Assembly: GCA_020638995.1 (NCBI GenBank)
Contig: JACKHM010000002.1
Coordinates: forward strand, 1,674,001-1,738,000
Direction of reading: 5' to 3'
Source: Planctomycetaceae bacterium
GTDB lineage: Bacteria; Planctomycetota; Planctomycetia; Pirellulales; Pirellulaceae
DNA: 64,000 nt
Part shown: piece after piece, positions 63,569 through 64,000 of the stretch
How positions within the stretch are numbered: position 1 is the first letter of the stretch
Layout of the letters: each line of letters starts with the position of its first letter
Made by a program: the position numbers and the translations under genes
The notes under the pieces: generated by a model
What the model was told of the DNA's origin: nothing
Databases searched by the model: none
Seen by the model: the letters and a program-made list of their open reading frames with translations, nothing else

Positions 63569-64000
63569 CCCCGAGCATCAAGGAGACTTGGTTCTTCGCA
63601 ACATTTGCGTCGAACTAAAAACCTGCTTCTTGCTTTAGCCCGTCTCTCAGCGAGGCGATTATTAAACGCCTTGATGAGAGACCTTCTGCCTACTTCTACT
63701 CGCATTCAGTTTTTAAGTCGTGAGTCATCAGATCGATGTTGCGTGTCTGATGGATCAAGTGGAGCTATGACAGCTCTACTCTGTTATGGCGCAAGCGAGT
63801 GAGCCAGTCAGTCGGTCTTGTTTCGAATCGATGTCGGTTTTGTGATGATTCGAGAACAAAGAACGCCCGGTCCCTACATGAACTTAAATACAGCGGGTTA
63901 AGGCGATCGCTTTGTCTACGTGAACCGGGGCAGCAAGCTTGTGCCAGGGAACCTGTCACGGCGCTTGCACTCGCCCCGGCTCACTCCGCCTGCGCTCTTC

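Larger units (their letters stand above)
63492..64000. other. Non-coding island segment at right edge
   Basis: 509 bp with two adjacent hairpins (63510-63568) and no convincing gene. Short frames such as minus 63765-63959 lack motifs. The island continues beyond the window. Confidence 0.4.

Overview
The window looks like chromosomal DNA of a planctomycete, probably a Rhodopirellula/Pirellula-type member of the Pirellulales. The evidence is gene content only: giant secreted proteins with an N-terminal LEPR motif, DUF1501 proteins, a zinc-ribbon Ser/Thr kinase with a TPR tail, a planctomycete-type ECF sigma factor, and frequent TTG/GTG starts.

Region 1 (1-33,603) is a secreted/surface locus. 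Two related giant subtilases lie on the minus strand: one runs off the left edge (1-6,677, 2,225 codons visible), the other is complete (13,710-32,723, 6,337 aa). Both read LEPR motif, S8 protease, beta-helix, SdrD-B-like and FG-GAP repeats. The larger one adds 27 tandem domains of about 113 aa and a C-terminal dockerin. Within it, 18,915-23,366 is a higher-order repeat: a four-domain unit of 1,356 bp present 3.3 times and almost identical in DNA. Between the two giants, on the plus strand, are a membrane Ser/Thr kinase and a TonB-dependent-receptor-like protein. An ECF sigma factor precedes the large giant in the same orientation.

Region 2 (33,855-35,987) is a mobile-element graveyard beside tRNA-Ser(GCT): a 5'-truncated DUF1501 gene, a decayed IS21-type IstB, the start of a serine-recombinase transposon, and a C-terminally truncated tyrosine integrase.

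Region 3 (36,229-60,131) is mostly ordinary chromosome: an M28 peptidase with PDZ domains, a nucleotidyltransferase/HD protein, several alpha/beta hydrolases, a ribokinase, a PQQ-type propeller, a zinc metallopeptidase, TPR proteins, an intact DUF1501 protein, a TatA-like protein, a Ca/Na-type antiporter, an EEP-family hydrolase, a quinone-reductase-like MDR enzyme, and a tight three-gene cluster (M81 peptidase, PLP dehydratase, SDR). It includes a second decayed DUF1501 remnant at 54,190-54,571 and a 615-bp stretch without a convincing gene.

Region 4 (60,132-64,000) is the edge of a genomic island: tRNA-Leu(GAG) with a terminator, a 16-bp palindrome, an intact tyrosine integrase, an ArdC-like antirestriction protein, a small unknown gene, and a hairpin-rich non-coding end. 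The island continues past the right edge.
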